From NCBI RefSeq assembly GCF_012933655.1, contig NZ_JABBJJ010000025.1, positions 1-64,000 of the forward strand: DNA of 64,000 nucleotides. Direction: 5' to 3'. The first letter of the stretch is position 1. The number at the start of each line of letters is the position of its first letter. Below are positions 60,965 through 64,000 of the stretch, one piece after another. Below the pieces are notes generated by a model. The model was not told the origin of the DNA and ran no database searches. It saw only the letters and a list, made by a program, of their open reading frames with translations. The DNA is from Pyxidicoccus fallax. GTDB lineage: Bacteria > Myxococcota > Myxococcia > Myxococcales > Myxococcaceae. Position numbers and translations under genes: made by a program.

Positions 60965-62557
60965 TCAGGTCCTCACGACGCCATCGAAGACGCCGTACCC
61001 GCCCGGAATGAAGAAGTCCTTCCCGGGCAGCAATCCGTAGGCGCGAAGCACCGTCGCCGCGATGTCCTGCGCCTGCGGCGTCCGCGTCACGGTTTCTCCG
61101 GACTCCTCGACGAGCCGTACCGGAATGCCCATGGGCGAGCCCTCCATCCTCTCGTCGTAGCCGCCGATCATCTGGTTCCCCTGGATGCCGCCCCCCACCA
61201 GGAGGGCACACGTCGCGGGGTGGTGGTCGCTGCCCACCTTGGGGAACGTCCGCCCGAACTCGCTGTAGACGTAGACGAGCGTCTCATCCAGCAGCGAACG
61301 CGACGGGTCCGAGCGGCTCGGAGTCAGGCTCATCTCCAGGCACATGCGTCCCACCATCTCAAAGGCGATGCGCAGGTACTGGGCGTGCGTGATCTGGCCG
61401 TTGACGAAGTGGGAGTCGAAGGTGAAGCCCTCGATGCTCGTCGCCCGCAGGTTGACGGTCGACACCAGGTCGGACTTCAGCAACTGGAGCGCGAACGCAT
61501 AGTCGCCCATCGACGGCATCGTGCCGCAGGCATCCGAATAGCCGGTGCAGGCCATCCAGTCCTCGGGATAGGCGGGGTCCGCCTTGAGCTTCTCCCAGGC
61601 GGGCGTCTTCTCGAGCACCGACAGCATGTCCCGGCGAATCGTGCGGCTGGCGCCCTTGTACGTGTCGTAGAGCTGCTCCAGGTACGCGTCCGTGCCGGCG
61701 CTGGAGGTGCCACGCTCGCGGCGCACCGCCTTGAGCAGGGCCGAGTCCACCGCCGTCGCGGGCACCGTGCCGGACATCGGCGTGCCATCGAAGGCGAGGT
61801 CCGGCTCATTCTTCCGCGCTCGCAGGCCGTACCACGTGCCTTCACGCCGGTCGGAGAGCGTGGGCTCCACCGTCGCGCTGGAGGAGAGCAGCGTCGGGTT
61901 CGCCAGCGCGGGCAGCCCGAGCGCCTGGGGCAGCGGCCCACCCAGGGCGACATTGGGCAGCGGCCGATCCGGGAAGCGTGAGGCCATCGCGTTGGCGACG
62001 ACGGCCTGCACCGACGGGGCCCGGAAGGTGGAGCCGGCGACACCGGACATGCTCGCGATGAGGCCGCTGGCGTGCGCGGCCGTCCCCTGGTCCGCCCCCA
62101 CCAGCAGCACCGCCTTCTCGTAGAGCTTGTACTTCGGGTTGGCCCAGACGTACCCCTCCGGGCGGTAGACCTGCTCGTTGTTGACGACGGGGTTGTTCCC
62201 GTCCTTGTCCGCCGGGTTGGCCCAGTTCCAGTAGACGGGCACGCGGAGCTTGCGAGCGGGCCCGGGGGACAGCAGGTCCACCGGCGAGCGGTCCAGGTGC
62301 TCTACCTGCTCGGGGTTGTACCCGTAGGCGTATCTGCCGCCCTGCGCGCGCGGAATGAACTTCTGGATGCCCGCGCGCGTCATTGGCGCGAAGAAGGACT
62401 CCCAATGGAGCCCGCCCACCAGCCAGATGGCCAGCATCTTCGTGGGCCGGCCCGACGCCGACTGCGCCATCGCCGTCGGCAGTCCATACCGCGCCAGCAG
62501 CCCGACCTGCGCGGCCCCGAAGGCCGCTTGAAAGAGATTGCGACGAGAGAGCTTCAT
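60965..62557 (-). CDS. DUF1501 domain protein, Tat-type export
   Basis: A 530-residue protein with a twin-arginine signal (SRRNLFQAAFGAAQVGLLAR). KMLAIWLVGGLHWESFFAP, the central NVALGGPLPQALGLPALANP, YVYSEFGRTFPKVGSDHHPA and GGGIQGNQMIGGYDERMEGS are features of DUF1501 (sulfatase-like fold) proteins. These are usually co-transcribed with DUF1549/cytochrome-like partners, as here. Role unknown; possibly oxidation or turnover of sulfated material. Starts 8 bases after the cytochrome-like gene. Confidence 0.85.
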   Translation of the reverse strand: MKLSRRNLFQAAFGAAQVGLLARYGLPTAMAQSASGRPTKMLAIWLVGGLHWESFFAPMTRAGIQKFIPRAQGGRYAYGYNPEQVEHLDRSPVDLLSPGPARKLRVPVYWNWANPADKDGNNPVVNNEQVYRPEGYVWANPKYKLYEKAVLLVGADQGTAAHASGLIASMSGVAGSTFRAPSVQAVVANAMASRFPDRPLPNVALGGPLPQALGLPALANPTLLSSSATVEPTLSDRREGTWYGLRARKNEPDLAFDGTPMSGTVPATAVDSALLKAVRRERGTSSAGTDAYLEQLYDTYKGASRTIRRDMLSVLEKTPAWEKLKADPAYPEDWMACTGYSDACGTMPSMGDYAFALQLLKSDLVSTVNLRATSIEGFTFDSHFVNGQITHAQYLRIAFEMVGRMCLEMSLTPSRSDPSRSLLDETLVYVYSEFGRTFPKVGSDHHPATCALLVGGGIQGNQMIGGYDERMEGSPMGIPVRLVEESGETVTRTPQAQDIAATVLRAYGLLPGKDFFIPGGYGVFDGVVRT

Positions 62558-62565
62558 GGCGGGCC

Positions 62566-63567
62566 TCAGTAGAAAATCCAGTGCGGGTGGCGGATGAAGT
62601 ACGAGCAGACCCCCACGTAGGCGGGCTCGGTGTCGGTCGGAGTCGCAAGCGGCACGAAGACGTCCGTGTACAGCTCGTCCACCTGCGCGTCGGTGAAGCG
62701 CTCTCCCAGGAAGTGGAGGGACCAGCGCTTCAGCGTGGCCTTGACCTCGGCCGGGTTCGCCGTGCGCGCCGTGCCCTTCGGGAACAGCGCCGTGTTGCCC
62801 TGCTTGGCGAGCGCGTACCGGCACCAGCGCTGGGAGACCTGCGTCAGCGTCAGGGCAAGGGTGGGCGAGGGGGTCCGGTCCGCGGAGACCTGGTTCATCA
62901 CCGAGCCTCCGCCCAGCCCGTGGTAGCGCTCGCCGCTGATGTACTGCCGGGGGGAGGGGATGGCGTCCGGCGGCTGGAGCGGGAGGTACTCCTCGCCCCG
63001 GGACTCCGCCATGTCGAAGCCGAACTCCTTCGCATTGACGAAGAAGTCGTCGTACCCCAGCCCGAGCTGCTGGTAGAGCGCGCGCTGAATCTGGCTCGCG
63101 CTCATGCGGGTGATGCGCGGGGCGTCCCGGTTCGGCCGGGGATCGCGCTGCTGCTCGCCGAGTCCCCGAATCCAGGAGCGCACCGCCTCCACGGAGAGCG
63201 TCGCGGCGCCTTCCGAGACGAGCTGCTCGTAGGACTTCTGACCGATGGGCATCTGCTTGAAGGAGCCGGTGCCCCGGCCCTCCAGCAGCCGCACCAGCTC
63301 GCTGTCATCCGGACTGCCCGGCTTCACCATGCGGGTGTCGGAGACCAGCAGGGCCTGGAAGGCGTCCGCCGAGGCGAAGTAGCCGCGCGCGCCCTGCGCG
63401 TGACACCCCTCGCAGTGCGGCTTGAGGCCCTCCATGACGCGCACGGTTTCCGAGGTCGCCGGCGTGCCGCAGGCCGCCTGCGCCTGGCCGCGGGTGTTGG
63501 ACGGAGTCACCTCCGAGCTACAGGAGGCAAGCCAGGGGAGCACGAGGAGCAATGCGTAGCGGTTCAT
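62566..63567 (-). CDS. Cytochrome c-like lipoprotein of the DUF1501 cassette
   Basis: A 333-residue lipoprotein (WLASC). CEGCH at about residues 52-56 is a single heme c site, in a domain ending KQMPIGQKSYEQL with a Met as possible sixth ligand. The rest (SASQIQRALYQQLGLGYDDF, YHGLGGGSVMNQVSADRTPS) resembles planctomycete-type DUF1549/1553 associated sequences. It would pass electrons for the DUF1501 partner. One base separates its ATG from the upstream stop at 63569. Confidence 0.75.
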   Translation of the reverse strand: MNRYALLLVLPWLASCSSEVTPSNTRGQAQAACGTPATSETVRVMEGLKPHCEGCHAQGARGYFASADAFQALLVSDTRMVKPGSPDDSELVRLLEGRGTGSFKQMPIGQKSYEQLVSEGAATLSVEAVRSWIRGLGEQQRDPRPNRDAPRITRMSASQIQRALYQQLGLGYDDFFVNAKEFGFDMAESRGEEYLPLQPPDAIPSPRQYISGERYHGLGGGSVMNQVSADRTPSPTLALTLTQVSQRWCRYALAKQGNTALFPKGTARTANPAEVKATLKRWSLHFLGERFTDAQVDELYTDVFVPLATPTDTEPAYVGVCSYFIRHPHWIFY

Positions 63568-63568
63568 G

Positions 63569-64000
63569 TCAGCGCCCCCTCTGGAAGAGGTCCGACTGCG
63601 TGAGTGCCTTGACGTACGGCCGGACCTTGCGGCCCGCGGAGATGAAGCGCGCCACCTGGTCCTCCAGGTAGCCCGCCTCCTTCGTCGGGTCGATGTCCCG
63701 CCCCATCACCTGCGCGTGCAGGTGGCGCACGACACACCGGTCGAACGAGCCCGAGGCGACGATGAGCTTGGCGAAGCCCAGTGGCCCCACCGTCCCGTCA
63801 CTCACCTGGCCCAGCAGGTTCTGCTCCGGCGGCAGGAAGTCGATGAAGACGGCCTCCGGGTTCGCCGCGGCCTGGGCCTCCGTGACGGGCGTCAGGAGCG
63901 TGTCGGGCATGTACCAGCGGTTCCAATGGATGAACGGGTCGGTGTGAAAGGGGTACTCGCTGGTGCGCCACCGCGGGTTCCAGTGCCACACCTTGCCAAT
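63569..64000 (-). CDS. Partial gene, C-terminal part of a DUF1501-cassette protein
   Basis: Open from the right edge to the TGA at 63569; 143 residues are visible. FIHWNRWYMPDTLLTPVTEA, then LGFAKLIVASGSFDRCVVRH (a motif like the RFxxCxxxH of DUF1585-type C-termini). The gene continues beyond the window, so the start is not seen. It is the first seen gene of the operon, translated just before the cytochrome-like lipoprotein. Confidence 0.7.
   Translation of the reverse strand: MGKVWHWNPRWRTSEYPFHTDPFIHWNRWYMPDTLLTPVTEAQAAANPEAVFIDFLPPEQNLLGQVSDGTVGPLGFAKLIVASGSFDRCVVRHLHAQVMGRDIDPTKEAGYLEDQVARFISAGRKVRPYVKALTQSDLFQRGR

Overview
The window is very GC-rich and reads as the chromosome of a fruiting myxobacterium of the family Myxococcaceae (Myxococcus, Corallococcus or Pyxidicoccus type). 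The case rests on marker families rather than composition alone: a DUF2378 (TIGR02265) protein, a TIGR02269/SitA-type toxin lipoprotein with a double-CXXCG immunity partner, an Imm11-type remnant, a MYXO-CTERM-like sorting tail, three Hanks-type Ser/Thr kinases, an FHA-containing sigma-54 activator, and many lipoproteins and secreted glycanases. The exact species cannot be read from the sequence.

Layout. 1-12 kb: a PadR-controlled ADOP-type permease, a secreted lipoprotein, an AbiEii-like nucleotidyltransferase coupled to an unknown partner, an aminoglycoside-kinase-like protein beside an RNA ligase, a secreted EEP/lamin-tail nuclease, and a divergent SDR/HxlR pair. 12-25 kb: a kinase-TPR protein, an outer-membrane protein, an overlapping ECF sigma/anti-sigma/small-protein operon, a metallophosphoesterase, an FKBP lipoprotein, a TPR-cNMP protein, a stand-alone elongation factor G behind a long structured leader, and carbonic anhydrase with glutathione peroxidase. 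25-31 kb: a spermidine-synthase-like enzyme and a glycan-degradation cluster (GH5-like, MYXO-CTERM, GH26-like) in which both glycanase genes carry the same 31-bp upstream element. 31-43 kb: a kinase, FHA activator, kinase signalling cluster, a DEAD-box helicase, a triple palindrome array, a carotenoid-desaturase-like oxidoreductase, AraC and DUF2378 proteins. 43-51 kb: an ABC ATPase with a giant permease/M1-peptidase fusion, a GH5-like enzyme, and an Ig/propeller lipoprotein.

51-59.5 kb is an accessory island, the most unusual part: a SitAI6-like toxin/immunity pair (toxin frameshifted in a 7-C tract), a Na/Pi cotransporter remnant, and then about 5.3 kb bracketed by two nearly identical 413-bp direct repeats that contain yaeQ (truncated on the left, intact on the right). 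Between the repeats lie a two-gene AAA ATPase plus TOPRIM/DUF4435-like module resembling the PARIS (AriA/AriB) anti-phage system, a truncated IS3-family element, a gene of atypical composition, a decayed IS701-like transposase and an Imm11 pseudogene. The window ends in an alpha/beta hydrolase and a DUF1501/cytochrome-like cassette that runs off the right edge.

All family names are my recognition of motifs; no database search was run.
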